Shown here: piece after piece, positions 16,687 through 24,742 of the stretch | Numbering within the stretch: the first letter of the stretch is position 1 | Layout of the letters: each line of letters starts with the position of its first letter | DNA from: Bacillota bacterium | Lineage (GTDB): Bacteria > Bacillota > Clostridia > Christensenellales > SZUA-584 | DNA: 64,000 nt | Assembly: GCA_023415915.1 (NCBI GenBank) | Contig: JAEZIZ010000003.1 | Coordinates: 36,521 to 100,520 of the forward strand | Direction: 5' to 3' | Notes under the pieces: model-generated | Told to the model about the DNA's origin: nothing | Database searches by the model: none | What the model saw: the letters and a program-made list of their open reading frames with translations, nothing else | Position numbers and translations under genes: made by a program

Positions 16687-18426
16687 TTACGACGCCGGCG
16701 CCGCGGGAGGAGTTCCCGGGTCTGCGGGCGGCGCGGGCGGCGCGTATACATACGTAACGCTGTCTATCGTAGGATATTCATGGTATTCAAACTCAATCGG
16801 GTCGCAGAGCTCTATTCCGTCAAGCGAATAAATATGCCTGTACGTACGCACCTTAGTTCCCCTTCTGCCTTTAGCGTACACGTACGTCGGATTAGACGCG
16901 TCCACTATAGTACCGTCGGGCGCTTCGGTAGGCACTTCTACGGTGTGCGTTTTACTGCCGGGAGAGCCGTAGCGCCCCAGGTTTTTGAACGTATAGTCGT
17001 ATATCACATTGCCCCATTCGGGATGTTCGGGGTCAATAAGCGGCGGGCCGTAAACCTCCACAGTAACGTTTTTGTCTTTCGGGTTAACGTACGAGACCAG
17101 GAAATAAGGCAGCGTTCCCGTGTTCTCCAGCACCAAATCGAGGTCTGGCTTTGTATTGAGCGTGGCGTCCAGCCCAAGCGGCACATAGTCGGACGGTATA
17201 GAGTGGTGGAACGATTTGGCTATCTTGAGCCCCGAGCGAATAGCGGCGTTGAATGTCGTGCTGCCGAGCTGGCAGACGCCGCCTCCCACCTGCGGAGAAT
17301 AGCCTCCGTTTTCTATGCCCGACGCTTTTTTCCAGCCGACTGTCCTTGCGGTGGAATCGTTCCTCGGCCCGGCAACTTCGTTTATGGAAAGCTTCTGCCC
17401 CGGCTGTATCACGTTACCGTTGATAAACGCCGATATTCTTGCCACGTTCCAGTTCCTTCCGTAACTGTAATGGCTGCTGAAGCTCGACGACCACGACGCG
17501 ATAAGCTGCGTGTTGGCCTTTATGCCGTCCAATTTGAGTCCCGGCTCGGTGACTTCAACTGGCACGGTTATCGTGGAAAACTGCGCGCTATTAACCTGCG
17601 AGATTATCTCGTCCGTTACGGCCGCAGTATCCGCTTTAAGCCCCGTCTGATGCGGCTTATAGAAAAACCGGGCTATGTTCGCATCGGGCGGTATATAATC
17701 CTTCTTGTATCCCTCGTCGTCGTTATAAAACTTGTACCGCAGCGGTATAGGCATTTCCTCGTTGGGTATGCGCACAAGCTCGGGGCGCTTGTATTCCCTG
17801 CCGTGCGCAAGCTCTTCTACCATCGCGTTTATATCGGGCTGATAAGCGGTTGCCGCGCCGCTTTCATCAACCGTATAGCCCCACGGCATAAACTCAAATC
17901 CGGCGTCCTTTGGTTCCTTATCGAGCGCCGTTTTAAGTTCCGCGAGGTTTCCCGAAAGCTTGTCCCTGTCGACGGTAAGGCTTACCGTAAAATTCACGCC
18001 TTCCGCCGCCGCCTTTTTGAAGGCTTCAAGCCGCTGTTCAAACGTGCCGCGGTGTCCGTAGCTTGCCGACTGCGAAACGATATCCATATAATCGGTGCCT
18101 ACGCTGAAGTCTTCCGCGCTGAATTCATGTACTTCGCCGTTAACGTCCAGCGAGAACTTGACTTTACCAAGCATGCCCGCTTCCAAATCCGCCGTGGCAG
18201 AATGCGTCTCGTCCTTTGTCTTGCCCGATACGTCTATGCCGTTTATCGAAACACCCTTTACAACCGTGCCGAAGTCTAAAATGCGCACGGCGTCGCCCTG
18301 GCCTCCCAGCAGCAATACTGCCGCAACCGCCGCAGCCGCAACAAACACGCATGCCGACACTATAAGTATTATCTTATATTTCTTTTTGCCTCTTTGTTTA
18401 TTATCCTCTCTAATGCCGATATCCAC
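16687..18426 (-). CDS. VanW family protein with PG-binding-like domain
   Basis: 579-residue membrane-anchored extracytoplasmic protein. A basic N-terminus is followed by one membrane segment (about 22-44), a putative peptidoglycan-binding-type domain (about 90-300), and a VanW domain with the motif GGGVCQLGSTTFNAA near residue 390. A Pro-rich tail ends the protein. VanW proteins occur in vancomycin-resistance clusters and widely in Clostridia; their chemistry is not established. I choose GTG 18426 because AAAGGAGA lies at good spacing; an upstream TTG at 18453 overlaps the preceding gene. It lies 16 bp after the ABC-2 ATPase gene. Confidence 0.88.
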   Translation of the reverse strand: MDIGIREDNKQRGKKKYKIILIVSACVFVAAAAVAAVLLLGGQGDAVRILDFGTVVKGVSINGIDVSGKTKDETHSATADLEAGMLGKVKFSLDVNGEVHEFSAEDFSVGTDYMDIVSQSASYGHRGTFEQRLEAFKKAAAEGVNFTVSLTVDRDKLSGNLAELKTALDKEPKDAGFEFMPWGYTVDESGAATAYQPDINAMVEELAHGREYKRPELVRIPNEEMPIPLRYKFYNDDEGYKKDYIPPDANIARFFYKPHQTGLKADTAAVTDEIISQVNSAQFSTITVPVEVTEPGLKLDGIKANTQLIASWSSSFSSHYSYGRNWNVARISAFINGNVIQPGQKLSINEVAGPRNDSTARTVGWKKASGIENGGYSPQVGGGVCQLGSTTFNAAIRSGLKIAKSFHHSIPSDYVPLGLDATLNTKPDLDLVLENTGTLPYFLVSYVNPKDKNVTVEVYGPPLIDPEHPEWGNVIYDYTFKNLGRYGSPGSKTHTVEVPTEAPDGTIVDASNPTYVYAKGRRGTKVRTYRHIYSLDGIELCDPIEFEYHEYPTIDSVTYVYAPPAPPADPGTPPAAPAS

Positions 18427-18442
18427 ACCGCTTTCTCCTTTG

Positions 18443-19084
18443 CTATTTGACAACCGTCAGTACGCCGCCGTCCATTTCGCAGACGGTATCGCAAAGCTCG
18501 TCGATGTCCGCCTGATTGTGACTCGCGAGCAGCATCGTCTTTCCCTTATCACGCAGCGATTTTATAAGGCTGCGCATCTCCGCTACGCCGCTTTTATCAA
18601 GGCCGTTAAGCGGTTCGTCAAGCACCAGTATCGACGGGTTTTCCATTATTGCCTGCGCAATGCCGAGGCGCTGGCGCATTCCGAGCGAATACTTGCCCAC
18701 CGGTTTCTTCATAGACGGGTCGAGCCCCACGCGCTTTATTGTAGAGCGTATGGTATCGTCGTTTATCTTCCTGCGCAGCGAAGCTAGTATCTGAAGGTTT
18801 TTCATGCCCGACAGTCCCGGCAGAAAACCCGGCGTTTCGATTATTATGCCAATGTCTTCGGGGAAGTCGCAGTCTTTGCCCACCTGCTTGTAATTGACGA
18901 ATATTTTACCGCTTGTGGGAATAAGAAAACCGCAGATGCATTTCATCAGCACTGTCTTGCCACTGCCGTTGTTGCCTACAATGCCGTGTATCCTTCCTTC
19001 CTCGAAATCGTGGGTGACGTTTTTAAGTACCGTTTCCTCCCCAAACCGCTTTGTCACGTTCTGAACGCTGATGGCTATGTCCAT
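18443..19084 (-). CDS. ABC-2 type transporter ATP-binding protein
   Basis: 213-residue ATPase with all normal motifs: Walker A GNNGSGKT, signature YSLGMRQRLGIAQ, Walker B ILVLDEPLNGLD and switch His in LLASHN. It belongs to the group that drives ABC-2 exporters such as bacitracin or lantibiotic transporters. The stop of the permease gene and this ATG overlap as TAATG at 19084. It presumably powers the two permeases encoded directly upstream. It is useful as an intact control next to the degenerate ATPase of the same operon. Confidence 0.92.
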   Translation of the reverse strand: MDIAISVQNVTKRFGEETVLKNVTHDFEEGRIHGIVGNNGSGKTVLMKCICGFLIPTSGKIFVNYKQVGKDCDFPEDIGIIIETPGFLPGLSGMKNLQILASLRRKINDDTIRSTIKRVGLDPSMKKPVGKYSLGMRQRLGIAQAIMENPSILVLDEPLNGLDKSGVAEMRSLIKSLRDKGKTMLLASHNQADIDELCDTVCEMDGGVLTVVK

Positions 19085-19989
19085 TACACATTCTCCGTTC
19101 CACTGAAATTAAAATTATACCTGCGCACCGCCCGCAGAGCGAAAAAGAAACACATCGCTATCAGCACGCCGAATATGACATACGTCTGCCAGAGCCGCGG
19201 CAGCAGGTCGTAACCGAAGTTGTGCATGTGATATGTCGCATGATTCAATGGCGACAGCCACCCCACGGCTACGTTTGCCTTATAAATAAGTTCTTCGGGC
19301 AGCTGGAACATAGTCTTTAATAGATTAGGGTTTAGCAAAAATCCGTACAGGCTGAATGCGAACACGCTGATTACGCCTGCTAATTGCCCCTTGCGTATGT
19401 TGAACGACAGCATGATAAACGACATCAGCAGCGTATACAGCAACATGAGCAGGAAAATCGTAGCCATGCACTCGTAAGGCGTGCTCATTTCGAGCGTCTT
19501 TACGAGCGCGGGCAGCGCCACGGCCTTGCCCGCCCCCGAATAGCCGAGTATCGCGGCCGTTTCGCTCCACATGTTGCCTATGAACGAATTGCTCATGCAA
19601 ATAATCGACGTGGATGCCAGTATGAACACCAAATATATGCCGGTGGCGAGCGTGATATAGAGCGCCTGCCCCGCGAGCCATGTCTTCCGGTTAATGCGCA
19701 GAAGGTAGTACGGCGTACCTGCAGAGAGGAACGGCATGTCCGCAAACAGCAGTATGAGCAGCAGCGACGATAATAGTATGGAGTTGCTGTCCCCGAAAGT
19801 CCAGACGAACGCCTCGACTATCTGCATTGTCGTTTCATATTCCTTCGCAAAGCGCACCGCCTTGTCGGAGAGCAGAAAGCACAGTATGAAAGCCAAAGCA
19901 AACGTTATTATCACGCGCGGGTTTGCGCGCCATTGCCTGAAGTTATATGCGGTTACTGAACATACCTGTTTAAGCCTATACATTCGCAA
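19084..19989 (-). CDS. ABC-2 type membrane permease
   Basis: 301-residue integral membrane protein with about six hydrophobic segments (for example ITFALAFILCFLLS near residue 30 and YVIFGVLIAMCFFFAL near 275). No enzyme motif is visible. It overlaps the preceding permease gene by 14 bp and the ATPase gene by one base, so the three form a single transporter unit. Sequence divergence between the two permeases suggests a heterodimeric channel. The cargo is unknown. Confidence 0.82.
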   Translation of the reverse strand: MRMYRLKQVCSVTAYNFRQWRANPRVIITFALAFILCFLLSDKAVRFAKEYETTMQIVEAFVWTFGDSNSILLSSLLLILLFADMPFLSAGTPYYLLRINRKTWLAGQALYITLATGIYLVFILASTSIICMSNSFIGNMWSETAAILGYSGAGKAVALPALVKTLEMSTPYECMATIFLLMLLYTLLMSFIMLSFNIRKGQLAGVISVFAFSLYGFLLNPNLLKTMFQLPEELIYKANVAVGWLSPLNHATYHMHNFGYDLLPRLWQTYVIFGVLIAMCFFFALRAVRRYNFNFSGTENV

Positions 19990-20758
19990 GCCTCCTTCTC
20001 GCGGTCAGCGCGAACGCAAGGCAGACTGCCGCCGTCAGTTCCGCGAGCAGCAGCATTACGCCGAAGCTCCCCAAAACCCACCCTTCGGAGGGAAACAGCC
20101 ACTCTTTCGGATACAGCACGTACAGCTTATCAAAGTACCTCTCGTGCAGTATTATAAGCACGTAATACAATATGAACGGCGACGCGTACGCCATATATCG
20201 GTTCATTGTCAGAGCGGACATCGTAAATCCCACCAACGACCAGAACGCGCCCGATAAAAACAGCGTCGCCGCTATCATCAGTATCTGCGCCAGATACGGC
20301 TGCGGCGTCTGTCCTTTTGCGAGCGCCAGCTCCATTGGCGTGAATACGAGATACACGAGCGCATATGAAATAAGTATGCCGAAAAACAGCACCGCGCCGC
20401 CCGAAAGCCCGCATGCCAGAAGCTTTGACCTGATATACGGTTTGTACCCCGCACGGTGCAGATACTGTTTTATAAAACCGCTCTTTACGTCGTCCACGAA
20501 CGCTGACGTAAACGGCAGCGAACACAGTTTGGGAATGGCAAGCGTCACCCACGCCGAAGATAGAGCCTTCTTGATAAACTCGAAGTGATATCCGTTCATC
20601 AGAGGCTCCGTGCTCCGCGCTACGTTTATGATGTCTTCGAGCGACGAGAGTATGACGGCTACAACCATACCGAAAAGGCCTATAATAAAGCCGCGTCCTG
20701 TAAACGCGCGTTTTATGTCGGATGACGCCGTACGAATTTTAACGTTTCTGTCTCTCAT
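19976..20758 (-). CDS. ABC-2 type membrane permease
   Basis: 260-residue integral membrane protein with six predicted segments, starting with IIGLFGMVVAVILSS near residue 28. It is the first of two permeases paired with the ATPase at 18443-19084. Only a weak ribosome site (AGGT, 11 bases away) precedes ATG 20758, so translation may depend on coupling with the amidase gene 25 bp upstream. Assignment rests on topology and operon context rather than on a conserved motif. Confidence 0.78.
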   Translation of the reverse strand: MRDRNVKIRTASSDIKRAFTGRGFIIGLFGMVVAVILSSLEDIINVARSTEPLMNGYHFEFIKKALSSAWVTLAIPKLCSLPFTSAFVDDVKSGFIKQYLHRAGYKPYIRSKLLACGLSGGAVLFFGILISYALVYLVFTPMELALAKGQTPQPYLAQILMIAATLFLSGAFWSLVGFTMSALTMNRYMAYASPFILYYVLIILHERYFDKLYVLYPKEWLFPSEGWVLGSFGVMLLLAELTAAVCLAFALTARRRLANV

Positions 20759-20783
20759 ATCGCTTTTGTACCTGCAGTATTAT

Positions 20784-21617
20784 TCAACTGTCAGAGCCGT
20801 TTCCCAGAAAATCATTAACTCCGTCGCATATCGCTTTGACGATTTTGTCCTGGTATTCCGGCTTCTTTAAGTTTTTCTCCTCTTTCGGATTAGTGATATA
20901 TCCGCATTCGACCAGTATCGAAGGCTTGTCCGTGCTTTGCACTACGACAAGGTCCTCCGAACGCGCCCTTCCGCCCGACTCCAGCGCGTCGTTAAGGCGC
21001 TGCTGCACTGTTTCGGCAAACTCTTTGCCCTGCTCAGAGCCCGGGGCGAACAGCACCAGCGGGCCGGAAACATCTTTATCGTCGAACGAGTTCATATGTA
21101 TGCTGATAACCAGGCAAGCGTCGTTTTGCTGTATTATCCTTCTTCGTTCCTTTAAGCTTTCCTGCTGCGTGTTCCCCAGCCCGTCGTCGCCTTCGCGGGT
21201 CATAACCACCTGCGCGCCCCGCTTTTCGAGCTCGGCTTTCAGTTTTTTCACGACTTGCAGATTGATATCCGCTTCGCGCGTGCCGTTTGATCCTATCGCC
21301 CCCGGGTCGAAACCGCCGTGCCCCGCGTCGACTACTACGCACAGCTTGTCTCCGTCATGCTTCGCCGTTACCTTCGACGCCGCAGGCTTGATTGCGGCGT
21401 TATCCGTCTTCTGCGGAACGCCCGACCCCAAGGCTATCGCGCCAATATCCCCTTTTCCCTGAGCTCCGACAAATTCTGCCGAGGCTTCTTCATATACCTT
21501 CGCCGCTACCGCGACGGTGGCTATTATGAAGCCAAGCGCAAGCAGTATGCCTGCAAACTTCTTTTTGTTCAGCCGGTATCCCCGCCGGCGCGGCTTTCTT
21601 GCATTTGGATGGTTCAT
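20784..21617 (-). CDS. N-acetylmuramoyl-L-alanine amidase (Amidase_3), membrane anchored
   Basis: Zinc amidase that cuts the bond between N-acetylmuramic acid and L-alanine in peptidoglycan. In the 277-residue reading, a basic N-terminus and one membrane segment (about 21-40) place the enzyme outside the cell. The Amidase_3 domain (about 93-275) has all metal and catalytic residues: His100 (DAGHGG), Glu115 (TREADINL), His174 (SIHMNS) and Glu237 (VECGYI). I choose ATG 21617 because GAGG lies six bases before it; ATG 21653 has no site. It heads the operon that contains two ABC systems and VanW. CwlD- or AmiC-like roles are possible. Confidence 0.9.
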   Translation of the reverse strand: MNHPNARKPRRRGYRLNKKKFAGILLALGFIIATVAVAAKVYEEASAEFVGAQGKGDIGAIALGSGVPQKTDNAAIKPAASKVTAKHDGDKLCVVVDAGHGGFDPGAIGSNGTREADINLQVVKKLKAELEKRGAQVVMTREGDDGLGNTQQESLKERRRIIQQNDACLVISIHMNSFDDKDVSGPLVLFAPGSEQGKEFAETVQQRLNDALESGGRARSEDLVVVQSTDKPSILVECGYITNPKEEKNLKKPEYQDKIVKAICDGVNDFLGNGSDS

Positions 21618-21729
21618 TTTTGCCCTCACATTTTTGTATGTTTCCACCACCATCCATAAGGAGCTTTGTATTAATTGAGCCGCTATAATGCATTATTCAG
21701 TTCCAAAAGCGGTCTAAGCCGCAGATTTA

Positions 21730-21764
21730 TACAGTACCCCCAAAAATGCGCAAGGCTTTTTGGA
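21730..21764 (-). repeat. Element B, divergent copy
   Basis: Read on the minus strand, CTCCAAAAAGCCT, a short loop and TTTTTGGGGGTACTGTA match the hairpin repeat seen at 24673-24717. It sits in the leader region of the amidase operon. Confidence 0.45.
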
Positions 21765-21840
21765 GTTTGTATTTACCATATTAACACATTTTATACGCAA
21801 ATACTTCAACATATTGTAAAAATTATTTAAGTTTTAGTCA

Positions 21841-21936
21841 GCATCTGCGTACATTAAGTGTGTTCGCCGGCAAACCCAACGGCTTTCCGGGAGCCACTAT
21901 AAGCCTTGAGTATTAGACGCAGCGGCACTACCGATT
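21841..21936. other. GC-rich island with nested inverted repeats
   Basis: Flanked by very AT-rich DNA. CTGCGT (21845-21850) can pair with ACGCAG (21917-21922). Inside it AGTG (21857-21860) can pair with CACT (21895-21898) and GGCT (21881-21884) with AGCC (21892-21895 region). It may be a structured leader of the amidase operon, but it matches no riboswitch consensus I know. Confidence 0.35.
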
Positions 21937-22011
21937 TGTTCCATATTTTTTCAAAATTTATTTTGCGGTGGGTTGTCTCGCCGATTAACCGCGGTTTACA
22001 TGGCGCTTGTA

Positions 22012-23911
22012 TTACCAATCAGGCCCGTGCGGCCTTTGCATTATCGTTCCGTCGAGTGCGTTTATCGTAAGTATCGCCTGTTCGCCCAAATCGCTGTGCA
22101 TCTGATAATTCTCGTCCAGCGACGCGTAAAGATCGCTGCGGTCCTTGTCCGGAAAGTTTGCGTCATAAGTAATCGTTTCGCTTCCGAAGAAGTCCCATAC
22201 CGGCACGAATATCAAACGGTCCGGATGATCCTTCCATGTCGTAGGCATGTAACTTAATCTTATCTCGTCCACCTCAATGGAGCGTCCGGTTATGAGCTCC
22301 TGCAGGCCCAGCGTCGAGAAGCAGCCTTCTATGGCGGCCTGTATGTTGAATATCTCCATTATGTCTTCAAAGTTTTTAAGCTCTCGAAGGAAGAGGCTGC
22401 GAATATTGCCCGGCAGGTTGCGAACGATATGGGGTTCGGATACCTTGACATAGCAGCGGTGCATAAGATGCCGTGTTGCCTGCCCCCGCGTTTCGCACCT
22501 CTACGTTTATACCGCCGCCGGGCGACTTGTAAAGCGTTATCTGCGCCGGCTTCTCCTTCCCCGTGTCGGCAAGGCCTTTTATGTATATTCCCCCGTTGTC
22601 CCGGTTTATTTCTACGCTCGAAACTCCGAATTCGAGCCCTTCTCTGTTTATTTCCGGAACATTTGGGTTGTCAGAAAACAGTATTCCCAGGTCTATCGGT
22701 ACCTTCTGCACGGTTTTTGTATCAGGAGCGTTTATAATCGCTTTTTCTATATCCGCTATCCTTTTTTCCAACTCGGCGGCCACATCCACCATTTGCAACT
22801 GAACATTTTTACCGGGGTCCTCGTCCGAATTTTTTTCGTCTTTTCCGGCAGGCTGCATATTCTTTGCTTTCTCCAGTTGCCCTTTGAGACGCACCAGCTC
22901 CGCCTCAAGCTCCTCGCGGCTCCTGTATGTATCCTCGCCGTAGATTTGCGAGTCTCCTATAAGCGCTTTAAGTACGGCGTCGAGGTACGCCCTATCCACG
23001 CTCTGCGGAATAAGCTCGTACAGTCCCCATGTGTCCGTGGGCACAGAAACCCGTGCGTTCACATTTATTTCTATCTTTTTTGCCTCGTCCTTTACGCTGC
23101 TCTGCCACGTCGCGGGCGCGGAGAACTTATCGGCTTTGGCTGAATTCCCGGGAGCGCTGCTGGTTATTGCCCTCTCTACAGCATCGCTTGCCTTTGACTG
23201 CACAAAAGACTTTTCAGGCGTCGGCTGACAGGCGGTCATAAACACCCCCGCCAGCATGATAACGGCTATGCATACGGCGGTTATCCTGCCTTTCACGCCT
23301 GTTCGCGTTATGCCGAACATGCCTTTAATGCGTTTCTCCATTACCGGGCGCCCATCCGCAAGCCCCATAGCGGCGGCCAGCCGGTCAGGCTTTGATCCGG
23401 CATATTGCAGCACGGTGCTTATATAATGAAGCCTGCTGTTTTGGCCCAGGGTTTTTATTACGCGGTGATCGCAGGCTGTCTCCATATCCTCGCGTATATA
23501 TTTAAAGCATAGCTTTACGAGCGGGTTGAACCAGTATATTGTTCCCAATACGTTCGTATTGGCGTTGTTTCCCGTTGTCTTATCGGGTTTGTTTACAGCA
23601 GTCTGCGAAGGCGGTTTACTTACGCTGCCGTACTGCGCGTAACCGTCATATGCCGAAGTTAAAGCGCCGGGCGTATAATCATCAGCGCCGGCGGCCGTAT
23701 AAGCACTCTCGGACACTGCGGGGATGAGGCTTATACCGGCCTCAAAGCCGAAAGGCACAACGAGTTTTATTACCACTACCGCCCACAAGGCAAGCATTGC
23801 TGCGGGCGATAAGTGCTTTTTAAGCTTTAGGCGCGCAAGCATGAACTATCCAAACAGTACCGAAAAAACGGCGGCATTTACAAGCAGAGTCGTAATTATG
23901 CTTTCTGTCAT
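22012..23911 (-). pseudogene. BlaR1-type (peptidase M56) sensor with lipoprotein-like ectodomain, broken
   Basis: Remnant of an antirepressor sensor paired with the BlaI gene (ATGA overlap at 23911). It starts normally (MTESIITTLLVNAAVFSVLF), then has an in-frame TAG at 23848-23846. The next membrane segment follows in the same frame (LWAVVVIKLVVPFGFE). The region that should hold the HExxH zinc-protease motif is missing: a loop runs straight into YWFNPLVKL and DMETACDHRV. A further membrane segment ending in TACQPTPE joins an outer domain related to the two lipoproteins at 24743-27829. Near 22464 the frame shifts, and the true C-terminus (INALDGTIMQRP) continues in another frame to 22012. 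The two open stretches (22376-23842 and 22012-22464) would otherwise look like separate genes. Confidence 0.82.
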
Positions 23912-24309
23912 ATATCGTCACCGCCCTTCGCTCGTTCGAGCTTGGCGACTATCTCCATAAGCGCCCGCTTATCCTGCTCGGACAGCGGCGCGTCCTGCGC
24001 CATCGCAGCCACCAATCCGCCCATCGAAGAAGCGCTTATACGCGAGAGCAGCGTCTCGCTTTCCTGCCGCAGAGCCTCTTCCCGCGTAATTACGGTATAG
24101 TACAGCTTGTCCCTTAAGTTTTTTTCCTCGCAGCCTATGAGTCCCTTTTCCAGCATGATACGCAGATACGAGTGATATGTCTTGTACTGCCAAGCTATAT
24201 CCGGCTGCTCTGAACGCACGGCTGCAATGATCTCGCGCATTGTCTGAGGCTTCCTGCCCCACATCGCGCGCAATATCGTCCATTCCGCATCCAACAGTTT
24301 TTTATCCAT
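23908..24309 (-). CDS. blaI: BlaI/MecI-family transcriptional repressor
   Basis: 133-residue repressor with the N-terminal winged helix of the BlaI/MecI family (LDAEWTILRAMWGRKPQTMREI near residues 6-27) and a C-terminal dimerisation region. In studied systems, a BlaR1 partner triggers loss of repression when it senses a signal outside the cell. Start ATG 24309 follows GGTGAAGCG. Its last codons overlap the first codon of the BlaR1-type gene, which is broken here, so this repressor may now lack its signal input. It is preceded by a promoter with two operator dyads (24333-24377). Confidence 0.92.
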   Translation of the reverse strand: MDKKLLDAEWTILRAMWGRKPQTMREIIAAVRSEQPDIAWQYKTYHSYLRIMLEKGLIGCEEKNLRDKLYYTVITREEALRQESETLLSRISASSMGGLVAAMAQDAPLSEQDKRALMEIVAKLERAKGGDDI

Positions 24310-24332
24310 AACGCTTCACCGCCCTGATACAC

Positions 24333-24377
24333 ATCTCATTTTTATGAGATATTTGATATCTCAATAATATGAGATAT
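24333..24377. promoter_or_regulatory. Two tandem operator dyads at the BlaI promoter
   Basis: ATCTCA-N6-TGAGAT occurs twice: 24333-24350 and, with longer arms, ATATCTCA-N6-TGAGATAT at 24356-24377. Centres are 25 bp apart. The six-base spacer of the second dyad is the -10 box itself, and the first dyad lies just after the transcription start. This is a textbook position for repression, most simply by BlaI itself (inference). Confidence 0.7.
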
Positions 24378-24392
24378 TCTCAGCATTGTCAA
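24364..24392 (-). promoter_or_regulatory. SigA-type promoter of the BlaI gene
   Basis: Minus strand TTGACA (24392-24387), 17-bp spacer, TATTAT (24369-24364). The start of transcription is expected near 24357, about 50 bp before the BlaI start codon. Confidence 0.8.
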
Positions 24393-24436
24393 CATTATTT
24401 GTTAATTTCCATAATAATTTGATATACTATCATATT

Positions 24437-24580
24437 TCAGCGCTGTTCAATATCCCAGCCCAGCCAGTTATCCGCGGCTGACTGTCTCCCATTAACCCGT
24501 TTCGACGGCATCTCCAGTTTGATCCATTCATGTTTACCGCGCATTTCTTTAAGCCAACGACATGCACCTATGGGACACAC
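24437..24580 (-). pseudogene. Orphan 47-codon reading frame, possible gene remnant
   Basis: A minus-strand frame from GTG 24580 to TGA 24437 reads like a real protein end, rich in Trp, Arg, Lys and Glu (CRWLKEMRGKHEWIKLEMPS near its first third). An in-frame stop lies about 10 codons upstream of the GTG. AAGGGA is present but 11 bases away. I do not recognise the family. It could be the tail of a lost gene or a small protein; no function can be proposed. Confidence 0.3.
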
Positions 24581-24640
24581 AGAAGGGGGCGTCCCTTAAG
24601 AAATATGCTATATAACAGCGAGGGCGGTCATTGATTGCCC

Positions 24641-24717
24641 GCCTCACGTCTTTTTGGGGATCCCGTACTCACACCCCAAAAAGCCTCATGACTTTTTGGG
24701 GACCCCGTACTCACACC
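24641..24717. repeat. Element B, tandem pair with 42-bp period
   Basis: GCCTCA..CTTTTTGGGGA.CCCGTACTCACAC occurs at 24641-24674 and 24683-24716 with three mismatches. In the second unit CCCCAAAAAG (24673-24682 region) and CTTTTTGGGG form a perfect 10-bp inverted repeat around an eight-base loop. Single copies lie at 32750-32776 and 51377-51403. Confidence 0.7.
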
Positions 24718-24742
24718 TCATATGAATCGCATGTCCGTTCGT

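Larger units (their letters stand above)
21618..22011. other. Intergenic region before the amidase operon
   Basis: 394 bp with no gene. It carries a divergent copy of element B (21730-21764), a strongly AT-rich stretch (21775-21835) and a GC-rich structured island (21841-21936). I could not identify a clear SigA promoter for the amidase operon here. Confidence 0.5.
24310..24742. other. Intergenic region between BlaI and the lipoprotein gene
   Basis: 433 bp containing the BlaI promoter with operators, a 47-codon orphan reading frame (24437-24580) and a tandem copy of element B (24641-24717). No clear terminator follows the lipoprotein gene that ends at 24743, unless the hairpin of element B serves as one. 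Confidence 0.6.

Noticed and set aside
16378..18279. A 633-codon open frame on the plus strand, antisense to the VanW and ATPase genes
   Set aside because: Sequence is Arg/Tyr/His-rich without any domain, has no ribosome site, and lies over two well-recognised genes; it is a composition shadow.
21841..21936. A known riboswitch (c-di-GMP, c-di-AMP or cobalamin class)
   Set aside because: Short look-alike words such as GGCAAACC and GCCACT are present, but the conserved core bases and pairing of these classes are not.
22012..22464. A separate 150-codon gene
   Set aside because: Its end (INALDG) is the C-terminus of the sensor/lipoprotein family and its start lies in the frame-shifted part of the BlaR1-type remnant; it is the tail of a broken gene.
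24641..24717. Element B as a standard intrinsic terminator
   Set aside because: The stem is AT-rich with no T-run after it, and the same conserved flank occurs at several sites, which fits a repeat better.
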